This document shows, in pieces, positions 52,627 through 61,202 of a DNA stretch of 64,000 bases; position 1 is the stretch's first letter, and each line of letters opens with the position of its first letter. Location: assembly GCF_001435935.1 (NCBI RefSeq), contig NZ_AZGM01000016.1, positions 1-64,000 on the forward strand. Direction: 5' to 3'. The position numbers were made by a program, and so were the translations under genes. Source of the stretch: Limosilactobacillus panis DSM 6035 (GTDB lineage: Bacteria; Bacillota; Bacilli; Lactobacillales; Lactobacillaceae). The notes beneath the pieces are model-generated. The model was not told the origin of the DNA. It did not search any database and worked only from the letters and a program-made list of their open reading frames with translations.

Positions 52627-52968
52627 ATGCAGCAAGTAAAATCATACTCATTTTTTAAACGCACACCACAGCTAGTAAACAAGGTGGTTGCCCAGCTCTT
52701 TGATGACGAGCCACTCATTAGCCACCACCATGATGTTACCCTCTTGAACCGCCAGCCGGCCTTTCAGCGGCGGTTGTTCCTAAAGCGGGTAATCAACCAA
52801 AAACTGACTACTTTCTTCCAGTTGACACCAATCAACGCGGCTGGTCACGTCGTCAACGTCACCGGGACAATTCGCCATTTGGACAGGGAAAAGTACCTCA
52901 TCTCTGCCAGCCGGGTAAACTACATCGTTGACTTCAACCACATCAATTACATTGCTCGGCCAGAATAA
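52627..52968 (+). CDS. YolD-like small protein, SOS-regulated
   Basis: A 113-aa protein whose C-terminal half (G-H-V-V-N-V-T-G-T-I-R-H-L-D, then V-D-F-N-H-I-N-Y-I) resembles the YolD family: strands followed by a final I-x-x-I motif. YolD-like proteins usually accompany an SOS-induced Y-family DNA polymerase (UvrX/UmuC), but none lies here. The start is ATG at 52627, after GGAGGGG; the frame opens slightly upstream without a site. The only plus-strand gene of the block, between gmk and recN. Family assignment is moderate; the SOS control is well supported. Confidence 0.6.
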   Translation: MQQVKSYSFFKRTPQLVNKVVAQLFDDEPLISHHHDVTLLNRQPAFQRRLFLKRVINQKLTTFFQLTPINAAGHVVNVTGTIRHLDREKYLISASRVNYIVDFNHINYIARPE

Positions 52969-52981
52969 GGTTAAAGCCGAA

Positions 52982-53028
52982 TAAAAAGGACTTCAGGTAT
53001 TCATTTGAACGCCTGAAGTCCTTTTTTG
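52982..53028. terminator. Bidirectional terminator between the YolD-like gene and recN
   Basis: AAAAAGGACTTCAGG pairs with CCTGAAGTCCTTTTTT, with runs on both sides, between converging transcripts. Confidence 0.9.
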
Positions 53029-53062
53029 CAATATTATCGTGCTAAGTTAAACCGACATGTAC

Positions 53063-54751
53063 CTATTTCTCGTCCTCGTGGGCCATGCGGAGGAGCTCAG
53101 ATGCGTGCTCCTTCGTCAACTTGGTGACCTTTTCACCAGACAGCATCCGAGCCAGTTCGTTGACCCGCTGGTCAGCATTTAGCGCCGTCACCTTCGTAGT
53201 TGTCCGTTCGTTATGGACAGACTTTTTAATCAGAAAGTGGTGCTGGGCCACGGCGGCCACCTGCGGGAGGTGGGTAATGCAGAGAACCTGGGATTTAGCC
53301 GCGATCAAGCGGATCTTATCGGCAATTGCTTGGGCAACCCGACCGCTGACCCCGGTGTCGACTTCGTCAAAGATGATGCTGGTCACGCCCTCGTTCTGAG
53401 CAAAGATAGTCTTGAGGGCCAGCATGACCCGGGACAGTTCCCCACCAGAAGCAATCTTGGCCAATGGTCCCATTGACTCGCCAGGATTGGTCCGGATGTA
53501 AAATTCGACATCATCAATCCCCGTCGGCGTAAAGGTGGCTCCCGCCTGATTAGTAAAGTGGACCATAAACTCCGCCTTGGCCATGTATAGCTCCTTCAGC
53601 TGCTGGTGCACCCGTTTGGAGAGCGCATGAGCCGCCTGCTGACGCACCTGACTGAGCCGGCTACCAATTTCTTGAAGGCCCACCGCCGCTTTCTTTAAAC
53701 GTTCCTCAAGGTCGCTATTAGAATCGGCCGCTTCCTCCATCGTGTCAAGTTCCTTCTTGATTTTCTGGTAGTAGGCCAATACCTTAGCAACCGAGTCACC
53801 ATACTTGTGTTCCAGGTCACCGATAACCGTGAGCCGCTGGTCAATCTGGGCCAGGCGGCCATCGTCAAATTCGAGCATGTCCAACTGTTGGCCAGCCGAA
53901 TTGGCAACATCTTGAAGGGCGTAGTAGGCATCATTCAGCGCTTTACTTAGCGAATCGTAGTCGTCATCAAACTCTGCAATTCCGTTAACGGCCTCCATCA
54001 CGGTCGCTACTTGGTCAAGGACGGGTGCTTCCCCCTCATTGAAGGTGGTTACCACCTGCTGGAGGGCATTATTAATCTGTTGAAAGTGTTCCAGACGGTC
54101 CCGCTCACTGGTGAGTTCTTCCTCCTCGTTTTCCTTGAGCTGGGCCTCCTCAATCTCGTTCACCTGGTAACGAAGCATGTCCAAGCGCTGCGCCCACTGC
54201 TGCTCGTTGGCCTGTTTCTTGTCCACGGCCGCCTTGAGCTTAGTGTAACGGTGGTAGAGTTCCTGGTACTTTTGAAGGAGGGGGTGGACCTTTTTATAGG
54301 CGAACTGGTCCAACATCCCCAGGTGCTTTTCCGGTTGCAAGAGGAGCTGGTGTTCGTTTTGCCCCTGGATATCGACTAGGTAGGCCCCAATCTGCCGGAG
54401 CATCGTCGTGTTGATCAGCTGACCATTGACCCGGATGGTGTTCCGCCCGTTGCGGTGGATTTCCCGCATGATGATCAGGCTACCATCCTGGTGGTCAATT
54501 CCCATGGAGTCAAGCAAGACCGTTAATTCAGGGTCCTTAGTCAGGGCAAACTGCCCCTGGAGACGGAGCTTTTCCTCACCCCGACGGATAAATTCCTGAG
54601 AACCACGGCCGCCCGCTAGCAGGCCAACGGCGTCGATGATGATTGACTTTCCGGCACCTGTTTCCCCGGTCAGGACTGTCATCTGGTCAGCAAATTCAAG
54701 ACTCAGGTGCTTAATAATTGCTAAATTATCAATCGTTAATTCCTGCAGCAT
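53063..54751 (-). CDS. recN: DNA repair protein RecN
   Basis: SMC-like ATPase acting early in double-strand break repair. The 562-aa protein has Walker A G-E-T-G-A-G-K-S at about 29-36, a coiled coil from about 155 to 375, the signature A-S-G-G-E-L-S-R and Walker B I-I-F-D-E-V-D-T-G-V-S-G. It follows argR by 3 nt, as in other Bacillota. No LexA box is seen in front of it; it would share the long upstream transcript. Confidence 0.97.
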   Translation of the reverse strand: MLQELTIDNLAIIKHLSLEFADQMTVLTGETGAGKSIIIDAVGLLAGGRGSQEFIRRGEEKLRLQGQFALTKDPELTVLLDSMGIDHQDGSLIIMREIHRNGRNTIRVNGQLINTTMLRQIGAYLVDIQGQNEHQLLLQPEKHLGMLDQFAYKKVHPLLQKYQELYHRYTKLKAAVDKKQANEQQWAQRLDMLRYQVNEIEEAQLKENEEEELTSERDRLEHFQQINNALQQVVTTFNEGEAPVLDQVATVMEAVNGIAEFDDDYDSLSKALNDAYYALQDVANSAGQQLDMLEFDDGRLAQIDQRLTVIGDLEHKYGDSVAKVLAYYQKIKKELDTMEEAADSNSDLEERLKKAAVGLQEIGSRLSQVRQQAAHALSKRVHQQLKELYMAKAEFMVHFTNQAGATFTPTGIDDVEFYIRTNPGESMGPLAKIASGGELSRVMLALKTIFAQNEGVTSIIFDEVDTGVSGRVAQAIADKIRLIAAKSQVLCITHLPQVAAVAQHHFLIKKSVHNERTTTKVTALNADQRVNELARMLSGEKVTKLTKEHASELLRMAHEDEK

Positions 54752-54754
54752 ACG

Positions 54755-55213
54755 CTACTCCCTCTGTGCCAACTCATTAAAGCGGTCCGCCAGGTGCTTT
54801 GCGGCACCCGCCGACATACAAACAACCAAAACGTTACTGTCGTCTCCAATGGTGGTGAAGACGGCTTCGTCCTTCAGACGCCGGATGAGGGTGGCAACCA
54901 CCGGCCCATTTCCCGGCCGCACAGCCAGGGCAAGGAAGCGGTCGTCCTGCTTTAATTCCAAAAGACTGTCATGCAGGGTTGCCCCCAACTGGCCAGCATC
55001 ATCATTATGCTGACGGGCGGGCAGGCCATAACGGTACCCGCCCCCCTCAGCGGGAATCTTCACCAGCTGCATCTCCTTGATGTCCCGGGAGATGGTTGCC
55101 TGGGTCACCTGGAGGCCGAGGTCGTTGAGTTTCTCAACGAGGTCTTCCTGGCGTTCAATGCTGTTGTCCGTGATGATCTCACGAATTTTCTTCTGCCGAT
55201 CTGCTTTCTTCAT
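54755..55213 (-). CDS. argR: Arginine repressor ArgR/AhrC
   Basis: Hexameric arginine-responsive regulator. The 152-aa protein has the N-terminal winged helix (R-Q-K-K-I-R-E-I-I, then V-T-Q-A-T-I-S-R-D-I-K) and the C-terminal oligomerisation and arginine-binding domain with the S-M-S-A-G-A-A-like C-M-S-A-G-A-A-K. Its position between tlyA and recN is conserved. Arginine genes are not in the window, so its targets are elsewhere. Confidence 0.96.
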   Translation of the reverse strand: MKKADRQKKIREIITDNSIERQEDLVEKLNDLGLQVTQATISRDIKEMQLVKIPAEGGGYRYGLPARQHNDDAGQLGATLHDSLLELKQDDRFLALAVRPGNGPVVATLIRRLKDEAVFTTIGDDSNVLVVCMSAGAAKHLADRFNELAQRE

Positions 55214-55224
55214 TGAAATCCCCC

Positions 55225-56049
55225 CTACTTTTCCTTCTGGTTCAACTCCTGGTCAGCTTTGGCAATTACTTGATCAATGTCAACCTGGGATGCAATTTTA
55301 CCTTCCTGGTCACTCAGCCGCAGGTGGGCCAAGAACTCCATGTTTCCCTGGCCACCCTTGATTGGTGAGAAATCCAGGCCCAGGACATCAAAGTGGTCGG
55401 CACAGGCAAAGTTCAACACCTTTTCCAGAACTGCCTTATGGACCTTGTGGTCGCGAATGATTCCGTGCTTGCCCACGTGTTCTTTGCCCGCTTCAAACTG
55501 GGGCTTGATCAAGGCAACGACTTCCCCACCGGACTGGAGGATTCCAGCTAATGGTGGAAGGATCAAGTGGAGGGAAATGAAGGAGACGTCAATGGAAGCA
55601 AAGGCCGGCTGCCCGTGGGTAAAGTCAGCTAGCTTACTGTAGCGGAAGTTGGTCTGTTCCATCACCACCACCCGTGGGTCCTCCCGCAGCTGCCAAACCA
55701 GCTGGTTCGTGCCCACGTCTAGGGCGTAGCTCAGCTTAGCCCCGTTCTGGAGCATCACGTCGGTAAAGCCCCCGGTCGAGGAACCGATATCTAAGACCAC
55801 CTTATCCTGGACACTGATGTCAAAAGCCTTGAGGGCCTTGGCCAACTTTAATCCACCCCGGCTGACGTACGGCATTTTGTGCCCCTTCATGTGGAAGGTC
55901 GTCGTCACGGGAATCTTCTGGCCGGGTTTGTCCAGGCGTTCGTTGTTCTTTCCTAAGATCTCACCAGCCATCACTGACCGCTTGGCCTGTTCACGCGAAT
56001 CGAACAGGCCCTGTTTAACTAGTAAAACATCAACACGTTCTTTTTCCAT
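55225..56049 (-). CDS. tlyA: TlyA family rRNA methyltransferase / putative hemolysin (YqxC)
   Basis: A 274-aa protein with an N-terminal S4 RNA-binding domain (R-V-D-V-L-L-V-K-Q-G-L) and a Rossmann methyltransferase domain (V-V-L-D-I-G-S-S-T-G-G-F-T-D, the Ftsj-like K-D-K-E positions). TlyA proteins add 2'-O-methyl groups to rRNA. The second ATG is preferred, because AAGGA is eight bases before it. It sits 12 nt before argR in the standard xseA-xseB-ispA-tlyA-argR order. Confidence 0.93.
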   Translation of the reverse strand: MEKERVDVLLVKQGLFDSREQAKRSVMAGEILGKNNERLDKPGQKIPVTTTFHMKGHKMPYVSRGGLKLAKALKAFDISVQDKVVLDIGSSTGGFTDVMLQNGAKLSYALDVGTNQLVWQLREDPRVVVMEQTNFRYSKLADFTHGQPAFASIDVSFISLHLILPPLAGILQSGGEVVALIKPQFEAGKEHVGKHGIIRDHKVHKAVLEKVLNFACADHFDVLGLDFSPIKGGQGNMEFLAHLRLSDQEGKIASQVDIDQVIAKADQELNQKEK

Positions 56050-56060
56050 AGTCATAGTCC

Positions 56061-56936
56061 TTATAATTTAAAATACGCAAGAAATTGGTCATACCCCGCA
56101 AACGATTTTCTCGTTAGCTGGGCTAAGTTCTTCTGGGCCTGACGGGCGTGGGCCAACGCCAGGTGGAGTTGATCCTTGGCCCCATCAATGCCGAGTAATC
56201 CCGGATAGGTATTCTTATGCTCGCCAGCATCCTTGCCAACCGCTTTCCCCATCTGGGCAACGGTCCCAAGAACGTCCATCAAATCATCATAAATTTGGAA
56301 GGCCAAGCCGTAATGGTTTCCGAAGTCGGCTAGTGCCCGAAGAATCTCCTCATCCTGGTCGGTAATGATTCCTCCGGCCACTACCGCGTAATGGAGGAGG
56401 GCCCCCGTCTTTTCCCGGTGAAGATAACGCAACTGGTCAAGGTTAAGGTGCTCATGTTCGCCCTCAATATCCCGGGCCTGGCCAGCAACCATTCCAGCTG
56501 GACCCGCGGCTTTGGCCAAGGTCAGGGCCAAGTGAGCGCGCGTTTTTGCTGGCAGGTCGTTTTCAGTAATCCACTGGAAGGCCAGGGTTAAAAGGCCATC
56601 ACCTGCCAAGGTAGCTATCCCGGCACCAAACTTGCAGTGGTTCGTTGGCTTGCCCCGGCGGAGGTTGTCGTTATCCATCGCCGGTAAGTCATCATGAATC
56701 AGTGAGTAGGTGTGCAGAAGTTCAAGAGCAGTGGCGGCCCGCATTACTGCGGGGGTAACCTGGCCACCAAGCATCTCAACGGTTGCCAAAGTCAGAGTCG
56801 GCCGCAGACGCTTACCGCCGGCCATGACGGAATAGTTCATCGACTGACTCAGCGTTTTTTGGTCAATATTCTTGGGAAGGTTAGCAGCTAAATAGTCGTT
56901 AACTTGTTTTTTTAAACTCGTTAATGAATCTACCAT
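56061..56936 (-). CDS. ispA: Geranyl/farnesyl diphosphate synthase
   Basis: Makes C15 isoprenyl diphosphate for undecaprenol and quinones. The 291-aa protein has the first aspartate-rich motif D-D-L-P-A-M-D-N-D and the second D-D-L-M-D, plus K-R-L-R-P and the G-A-G-I-A-T-L-A-G-D segment. It follows xseB by 17 nt. Confidence 0.97.
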   Translation of the reverse strand: MVDSLTSLKKQVNDYLAANLPKNIDQKTLSQSMNYSVMAGGKRLRPTLTLATVEMLGGQVTPAVMRAATALELLHTYSLIHDDLPAMDNDNLRRGKPTNHCKFGAGIATLAGDGLLTLAFQWITENDLPAKTRAHLALTLAKAAGPAGMVAGQARDIEGEHEHLNLDQLRYLHREKTGALLHYAVVAGGIITDQDEEILRALADFGNHYGLAFQIYDDLMDVLGTVAQMGKAVGKDAGEHKNTYPGLLGIDGAKDQLHLALAHARQAQKNLAQLTRKSFAGYDQFLAYFKL

Positions 56937-56953
56937 TTAAATGGTCCCCCTAA

Positions 56954-57232
56954 CTATTCTTCACTGCCGAAGCCCCGGTTGCCCCCGCCATTATTGCTAG
57001 GGTCATCCGTGACCTTTTCATATTCCTTTTCTTCCCCGTTGTCGTCAATCAGGTGTCCCAGGGTCTTCTCAGCACTGGTCAGCTTCTTTTGGAGTTCCTT
57101 GGAGAGCTGAATACCGTCTTTAAACTGCTGGATGGCTTTCTCAAGAGGGACGTTGCCCTGCTCTAACTGGTTAACAATTCCTTGCAGCTTAGTAAGTTGT
57201 TCTTCAAAAGTTGGTTCTTTACTTGTTGCCAT
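56954..57232 (-). CDS. xseB: Exodeoxyribonuclease VII small subunit
   Basis: A 92-aa helical protein with the family pattern F-E-E-Q-L-T-K-L-Q-G-I-V-N-Q-L-E-Q-G-N-V-P-L-E-K-A-I-Q and F-K-D-G-I-Q-L-S-K. The Asn/Gly-rich tail (PSNNGGGNRGFGS) is unusual and probably disordered. It overlaps xseA by 14 nt, assuring balanced synthesis. Confidence 0.96.
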   Translation of the reverse strand: MATSKEPTFEEQLTKLQGIVNQLEQGNVPLEKAIQQFKDGIQLSKELQKKLTSAEKTLGHLIDDNGEEKEYEKVTDDPSNNGGGNRGFGSEE

Positions 57233-58571
57233 TATTTTTCTCCTTAATATTTGTGACTGTTACGGTGACGTTGCCATCTGCAAAGTGCAGCAACATTGTA
57301 TCGCCTGCTGCCAATTGTCGGGCCTGGTTAATGACCCGCCCTTCCTTGGTTACGTAAGTGTAGCCACGTTCCATAATCTTCAATGGGTCAAGGGAATGCA
57401 ACTGCTTCGTCAAGGCCGTCACCTGCTGATTAACCCGTTGGTCATAGCTCTGGGCGGCGGTTTGCAGGCGGGCTTGGAGTTGTTTCACTACTTCCTGGCC
57501 CTGCTTAACCTGGCGGGTTGGCGCATAGGCCAGGAGCTTGTTGCTCAGCTGGTCAACCGCGTTGTGAGCCGTTTGCAGGCGGCTCTCCTCCTGGTGCTGG
57601 AGTTCCTGGGTCAGTTGATCAACCTTCTGAGCGTAGTTTTCGTACAGACGGGTTGGCTGCTGGAAGATGTAACTCTGATTAACCTTGGCCAGCTGCTTCT
57701 TGTCAAAGTCAATCTGGGCCCGCATGGTGTTAAAGAGGCGGCGTTGGAAGTCCTTTAAGAGGAGCAACGTATCGTCTAACCGTTGGGGAGTGGCCAATTC
57801 GGCCGCTGCCGTTGGCGTTGCCGCCCGCCGGTCAGCGACCAGGTCGGCAATTGTAGTGTCTGTTTCGTGCCCCACTGATGAAATTACCGGAATCTTACTG
57901 GCGGCAATTGCCCGGGCCACACTCTCCTCATTGAAAGGCCAGAGGTCTTCGATTGACCCCCCACCCCGGCCGATAATCAGAGTGTCAAAATTGCCCATTT
58001 GGTTGGCACGGTTAATCTGGCGGGTAATATCGGCCGCCGCTTTTTCCCCCTGAACAACCGTCGGAAAGAGGACCACCTGGGCAATCGGGTAGCGGCGGCG
58101 AACCGTCGTGTTAATGTCCCGGATAACCGCTCCGTTAAGGCTGGTAACCACCGCAATCCGTTTAGGGAACAAGGGAAGTGGCTTCTTCGGCAAAGAAAAG
58201 AGGCCCTCCGCATTCAGCTTCTTCTTTAATTGTTCAAAGGCTAGGTAAAGGGAACCGACCCCGTCCGGCTCCATCGTATCGATGTAAATTTGGTAGCGGC
58301 CGCTGCGTTCGTAGAGGCTAACGTGGCCGGTCACACAGAGCTTCATCCCCTCTTCCGGGGTAAACTTCACCTTAGCAAACTGGGAACGAAACATTACCGC
58401 GTCAATCACGGCATTGTCGTCCTTCAGACTAAAGTACTGGTGACCACTGCGCAAGCGAAAGTTAGATAGTTCACCGGTCAGGTAAACCTTTTGCAGGTAC
58501 GGGTCACGGTCAAACTTAAGTTTTAGGTATTTGGTTAACTGGCTAACCGTGAGGTATTTACTTCTATCCAT
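57219..58571 (-). CDS. xseA: Exodeoxyribonuclease VII large subunit
   Basis: Degrades single-stranded DNA from both ends together with XseB. The 450-aa protein has an N-terminal OB-fold ([18 protein letters not shown]), the catalytic domain with [12 protein letters not shown] and the [14 protein letters not shown] loop, and a long coiled C terminus. The start is set at 58571 (M-D-R-S-K-Y-L-T-V); the frame is open upstream inside folD. It overlaps the folD end by 8 nt. Confidence 0.96.
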   Translation of the reverse strand: MDRSKYLTVSQLTKYLKLKFDRDPYLQKVYLTGELSNFRLRSGHQYFSLKDDNAVIDAVMFRSQFAKVKFTPEEGMKLCVTGHVSLYERSGRYQIYIDTMEPDGVGSLYLAFEQLKKKLNAEGLFSLPKKPLPLFPKRIAVVTSLNGAVIRDINTTVRRRYPIAQVVLFPTVVQGEKAAADITRQINRANQMGNFDTLIIGRGGGSIEDLWPFNEESVARAIAASKIPVISSVGHETDTTIADLVADRRAATPTAAAELATPQRLDDTLLLLKDFQRRLFNTMRAQIDFDKKQLAKVNQSYIFQQPTRLYENYAQKVDQLTQELQHQEESRLQTAHNAVDQLSNKLLAYAPTRQVKQGQEVVKQLQARLQTAAQSYDQRVNQQVTALTKQLHSLDPLKIMERGYTYVTKEGRVINQARQLAAGDTMLLHFADGNVTVTVTNIKEKNNGNK

Positions 58572-59421
58572 TTCTTCGCCACTCCGCAAGATCAACTGTT
58601 TGGGCCATTAAGCTAGCAATCGTCATCGGACCGACGCCGCCGGGAACCGGGGTAATCTTACTAGCAACCGGTTCGACCGCATCAAAATCAACGTCCCCGG
58701 TGAGTTTACCGGAAGGAAGGCGGTCCATCCCGACATCAATGACCACGGCCCCATCCTTGACGGCGTCCTGGCCAATAAAGTGAGCAATCCCAGTGGCGAC
58801 AATCAAGACGTCAGCCTGGCGTGTTAGCCGGTGGAGGTCCTTAGTATGGCGCCCCGCCATCGTGACCGTGGCGTTGGCATTATTCAACAGGGCCAGCAGC
58901 GGTTTCCCCACCAGGATGCTGCGCCCGACAATCACAACATTGGCTCCCGTTAGGTCAACATTGTAGTGACGTAGGGCGGTCATGATCCCCCGGGGTGTGC
59001 AGGCTACTGGGTAGTTACCCGGCTGGTCAGCGAAGAGCTTCCCCAGGTTTTGAGGATGGAGGCCATCAACGTCCTTATCGGGCCGGATAGTATTAGTGAT
59101 GGCAACTGCGTCAAGATGATTCGGTAGGGGCTCCTGGACGATGATGGCGTCGATATCGTCGTCGTTATTGAGTTTCTTAATTGCCGCTAGGACCGTTGCC
59201 TGCTTGACGTCGGTTGGAAAACGATAGAGGTCCGACTTCAGGCCCATCCTTTCGGCCAGGCGGTGCTTGTTCCGGGTGTAAATTTGACTGGCTGGATCAT
59301 CGCCAACTAGGACCACCGCAATCCCCGGTTTAACCCCCTTTGCAATGAGCTCTTGGGCCCGCTTTTGGGTCTGCTTGTTAAGCTCTTTGGCCAACTGCTT
59401 TCCATCAATAATCGTTGCCAT
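58564..59421 (-). CDS. folD: Methylenetetrahydrofolate dehydrogenase / cyclohydrolase
   Basis: Supplies 10-formyl-tetrahydrofolate for purines and for fmt. The 285-aa bifunctional enzyme has the catalytic Y-T-R-N-K-H region (lysine of the dehydrogenase), V-Q-E-P-L-P, the D-K-D-V-D-G-L-H motif, the NADP-binding [13 protein letters not shown] and the [10 protein letters not shown] signature. Follows the damaged nusB on the same strand, separated by a hairpin. Confidence 0.97.
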   Translation of the reverse strand: MATIIDGKQLAKELNKQTQKRAQELIAKGVKPGIAVVLVGDDPASQIYTRNKHRLAERMGLKSDLYRFPTDVKQATVLAAIKKLNNDDDIDAIIVQEPLPNHLDAVAITNTIRPDKDVDGLHPQNLGKLFADQPGNYPVACTPRGIMTALRHYNVDLTGANVVIVGRSILVGKPLLALLNNANATVTMAGRHTKDLHRLTRQADVLIVATGIAHFIGQDAVKDGAVVIDVGMDRLPSGKLTGDVDFDAVEPVASKITPVPGGVGPMTIASLMAQTVDLAEWRRNG

Positions 59422-59459
59422 CAGCTAGTTCCTCCTGTTACTCTTTATTAACCACTCTC

Positions 59460-59505
59460 AAAAAGAGGGCTGTGGCAAAGCATCCTCTGTCACAACCCCG
59501 CACTC
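59460..59505 (-). terminator. Terminator between nusB and folD
   Basis: On the minus strand GGGTTGTGACA pairs with GCCACAGCCC and TCTTTTTG follows. It shares the GGGCTGTG core with the repeat arm at 36 and 21577. Confidence 0.7.
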
Positions 59506-59508
59506 ACA

Positions 59509-59919
59509 CTAGTTTCGGTGTTCTTGTTCAAATTTACCTAAGGCCCCGTTAATAAACTTGCGTGACTTATCATTACTGAATGCCTTAGCAAGTTCCAGCG
59601 CTTCGTTAATAGCAACCGCTGTTGGTACCCCATCGACGTACTGAATCTCGTACAGAGCGATGCGCAGAATAATCAGGTCCGGTTTGACCAGCCGGTCGAT
59701 GGTCCAGTCACGCGCCAATAAGGAGCTAATCTGCTGGTCTAATTCATCCTGATGATCACTAACACCCTTTACCAACGCTGTTAGGTAGGCCGGAATCTCC
59801 TGCTTGTCGTGGTGGGGAATCTACTGGTAAACAGTTGCCAATTCCGCGTCTGGATTAGTCTGTAAGGCAAACAAAACTTGAAAGGCTTCCTCACGAACTG
59901 CGTGCCGCGTTAAACTCAT
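59509..59919 (-). pseudogene. nusB: nusB, interrupted by an in-frame amber codon
   Basis: NusB binds boxA RNA with S10 in rRNA antitermination. The full frame of 137 codons starts at ATG 59919, overlapping the yqhY stop as ATGA, and contains TAG at 59823-59821 as codon 33, after Y31-Q32. The flanking sequence remains NusB-like on both sides: R-E-E-A-F-Q-V-L-F-A-L before, and P-D-L-I-I-L-R-I-A-L-Y-E, A-V-A-I-N-E-A-L-E-L-A-K and F-I-N-G-A-L-G-K after. There is no frameshift. The interruption fits a CAG-to-TAG change of a second Gln. The downstream part could restart at TTG 59775, but that fragment lacks helix 1. Sequencing error or suppression are alternatives. Confidence 0.85.
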
Positions 59920-60359
59920 TCTTCTTCACTACCCCCATCATCTTTATCTTCACCAAACAGGTTATCTGGGTCAACCTGCTGGTCTTCTTGTGGGGCAATG
60001 ATCCCCTTTACGTGAACGTTTACTTCTGTGACGACCAGGTTAGTCATCAGGGTAATCTGTTGCTTAATCCGTTCCTGAATCTGACCGGCAACCTTGGGAA
60101 CAGACATACCGTACTCAACGTAAACATCAACATCGATGATCAAGTCGTCTGCATCATTGACCAGCTTAACACCGCGCCGGTGGTCGGAGCGTCCAAGCAG
60201 TTCACCAACGCTGTTAGCAAATGAACCGTACATCTTAGAGACACCCTTAACTTCACTTGCTGCGTAGCCGGCGATGATTTCCAAAACCCGAGGAGCGATT
60301 TGGATTGTTCCCAACTTTTGGTCATCCTTATTTAGAATAATTTTTGAATCTTCTGGCAT
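59916..60359 (-). CDS. yqhY: Asp23/Gls24 family protein (YqhY)
   Basis: A 147-aa Gls24-family protein with I-Q-I-A-P-R-V-L-E-I-I-A-G-Y-A-A-S-E-V-K-G-V, R-R-G-V-K-L and V-D-V-Y-V-E-Y-G, ending in an acidic tail. YqhY lies upstream of nusB and near acetyl-CoA carboxylase or efp genes in Bacillota, where it is linked to lipid homeostasis. GGAGGG precedes ATG. It overlaps nusB by 4 nt. Confidence 0.93.
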   Translation of the reverse strand: MPEDSKIILNKDDQKLGTIQIAPRVLEIIAGYAASEVKGVSKMYGSFANSVGELLGRSDHRRGVKLVNDADDLIIDVDVYVEYGMSVPKVAGQIQERIKQQITLMTNLVVTEVNVHVKGIIAPQEDQQVDPDNLFGEDKDDGGSEEE

Positions 60360-60518
60360 TGTTAACCCTCCATTAAGGCTGGGAAAAGCTTCCCGCTTTC
60401 ATCTATATGAATGTCAAGGTTGTGAATCAACATCTAATAACTCGACATTGCTGGTAGTTTGCCACAATAATATACTCTATCTATTTTGCACTAAATAGTG
60501 GTAAAAATCAACGGTCCA

Positions 60519-61202
60519 TCACCCCATCAGCGAAATCTGCTGCGACATTTTTATCCGGCAATTATACCAGTCGTGAACGACAAGGTCCATGGCGGACATG
60601 GCGAAGCTGCCAAAAGCAAGTGTCTGGTTCTCCTGGATCAACCGCAAAAACGCGTGGGGATGACTGAGCCGGTGGGTAAAACGAGCAATCGTCACGTGAC
60701 CGGAAATAGTCGGATACCGCTCTGCTAGGGGGAAGTTTGCTGCTGGAATTGCTTGGCGTAATTTAAGACGTAACTGGGTAAGCGCAGGCGAATAATCCCC
60801 CTTTACCATTAAGGCTCCGGGACTTACCATCAGACCACTAAAGTGCCAGTGAACCGGGGCACAATCCACGAGTATCGACTGCAAAAGATGTTCGTAGTCA
60901 CTAAATTGACTGCGGGTAAAAACCTGTCCTGCCTGTGCACCCACGATATCCATAATTGTCACGTGACGGTCAACCGCCGGGTTGTAGTACTGGTCCGGTT
61001 CAAGGGTCTTGGCCTGCTGGAGGACAAATGAAATGTTGCGGTTGATATGGGCCGGAAGGTGTCCTAAGAGGGTCAGTCCCCACCGGTCGTCAGCACGGTT
61101 TGTCCCCAGGTACTGGTCAAATTCTAAGGCATTGTTTTCAATTGCCGCTTGGCCACGGGCACTGATTTGTTGATACAGGTCCGCAAGTTTAGAATCCATC
61201 AT
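60519..61202 (-). CDS. 2H phosphoesterase superfamily-like protein
   Basis: A 227-aa protein with two H-x-T-x motifs, His80/Thr82 (DRHVTIMD) and His169/Thr171 (SGHVTIARF), the hallmark of the 2H fold, whose members include 2'-5' RNA ligase-like cyclic phosphodiesterases. The remaining sequence matches no subgroup that I can name, so substrate (cyclic phosphate RNA ends or another nucleotide) is open. It starts at TAATG of the M24 peptidase gene and so is translationally coupled to it. It occupies the place where efp is commonly found in Bacillota. Confidence 0.72.
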   Translation of the reverse strand: MMDSKLADLYQQISARGQAAIENNALEFDQYLGTNRADDRWGLTLLGHLPAHINRNISFVLQQAKTLEPDQYYNPAVDRHVTIMDIVGAQAGQVFTRSQFSDYEHLLQSILVDCAPVHWHFSGLMVSPGALMVKGDYSPALTQLRLKLRQAIPAANFPLAERYPTISGHVTIARFTHRLSHPHAFLRLIQENQTLAFGSFAMSAMDLVVHDWYNCRIKMSQQISLMG

